From: an uncultured Lachnospiraceae bacterium
GTDB taxonomy: Bacteria > Bacillota > Clostridia > Lachnospirales > Lachnospiraceae
NCBI GenBank assembly: GCA_905235345.1
Contig: CAJOLO010000117.1
Span: 1 to 5,141 of the forward strand
Direction of reading: 5' to 3'
DNA length: 5,141 bases
The notes under the pieces are model-generated. The model saw only the letters and a program-made list of their open reading frames with translations. It was not told the DNA's origin and ran no database searches. How positions within the stretch are numbered: the first letter of the stretch is position 1; each line of letters starts with the position of its first letter. Shown piece after piece: positions 5,018 to 5,141 of this stretch. The position numbers and the translations under genes are program-made.

Positions 5018-5141
5018 ATGTGTAATATGTGTTTTGATGATAATAGAATCAATACAAAGACTACATTTACGGTTGAACATGATGGATGCATTATTGTTGT
5101 TAAAAATGTTCCTTGTATGGAATGTTCAATTTGTGGAGAGA
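5018..5141 (+). CDS. YgiT-type zinc-finger protein, antitoxin-like (5' part only)
   Basis: The gene runs off the right edge after 41 codons. It begins MCNMC and continues TTFTVEHDGCIIVVKNVP before C-x-x-CGE, which is the YgiT/MqsA N-terminal zinc-finger layout: Cys2-x2-Cys5 and Cys36-x2-Cys39 as four metal ligands around a TTF-V-x(5)-I-V-V-KNVP strand pair. In MqsA this domain binds the toxin, while a C-terminal helix-turn-helix binds the operator. Many relatives paired with DUF4258 genes carry only the zinc finger, and which applies here lies outside the window. Two further cysteines (24 and 33) are present. The start follows AAGGAGG by 8 bases and begins 2 bases after the upstream stop codon, indicating one operon. 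The antitoxin role is inferred from family and position. Confidence 0.85.
   Translation, partial: MCNMCFDDNRINTKTTFTVEHDGCIIVVKNVPCMECSICGE

Overview
The window looks like chromosomal accessory DNA from a low-GC Gram-positive bacterium of the Clostridia, most likely Lachnospiraceae-like. This is inferred from the AT-rich composition, strong AGGAGG-type ribosome binding sites, TTG starts, frequent AGA/ATA codons and the gene families present; no rRNA or marker gene fixes the taxon.

Layout. (1) Positions 2-115 hold the 3' end of a small membrane protein gene (DUF308/HdeD-like) on the + strand. A hairpin at 157-188 follows and probably terminates transcription from both sides. (2) On the - strand, 736 down to 197, lie two tightly coupled small genes behind a recognisable promoter (813-785). 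The first encodes a divergent DUF4160-like protein. The second has no good start in its long frame, but a well-placed TTG reaches that frame through a -1 slip on seven A's. (3) An ABC transporter operon runs on the + strand: an ATPase (973-1635) and a large two-repeat FtsX/MacB-type permease (1840-4704). The gap between them is mostly a 150-bp MITE-like element (1647-1796) flanked by a perfect 8-bp target duplication. (4) The right end has a DUF4258-type gene (4778-5015) broken by a one-base frame change, then the first 41 codons of a YgiT-type zinc-finger gene. Together they form a toxin-antitoxin-like pair behind a possible promoter with a 21-bp palindrome in it.

How they fit together. ATPase and permease should form one export or peptide-sensing/detoxification complex of the MacB/BceAB broad class. 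No two-component system is in view, so the substrate is unknown. The small genes on each side resemble toxin-antitoxin or other accessory modules and appear partly decayed. With the MITE, they suggest a region of high turnover. No CRISPR array, tRNA, rRNA or complete insertion sequence was seen, and no stretch over 300 bases lacks a gene.
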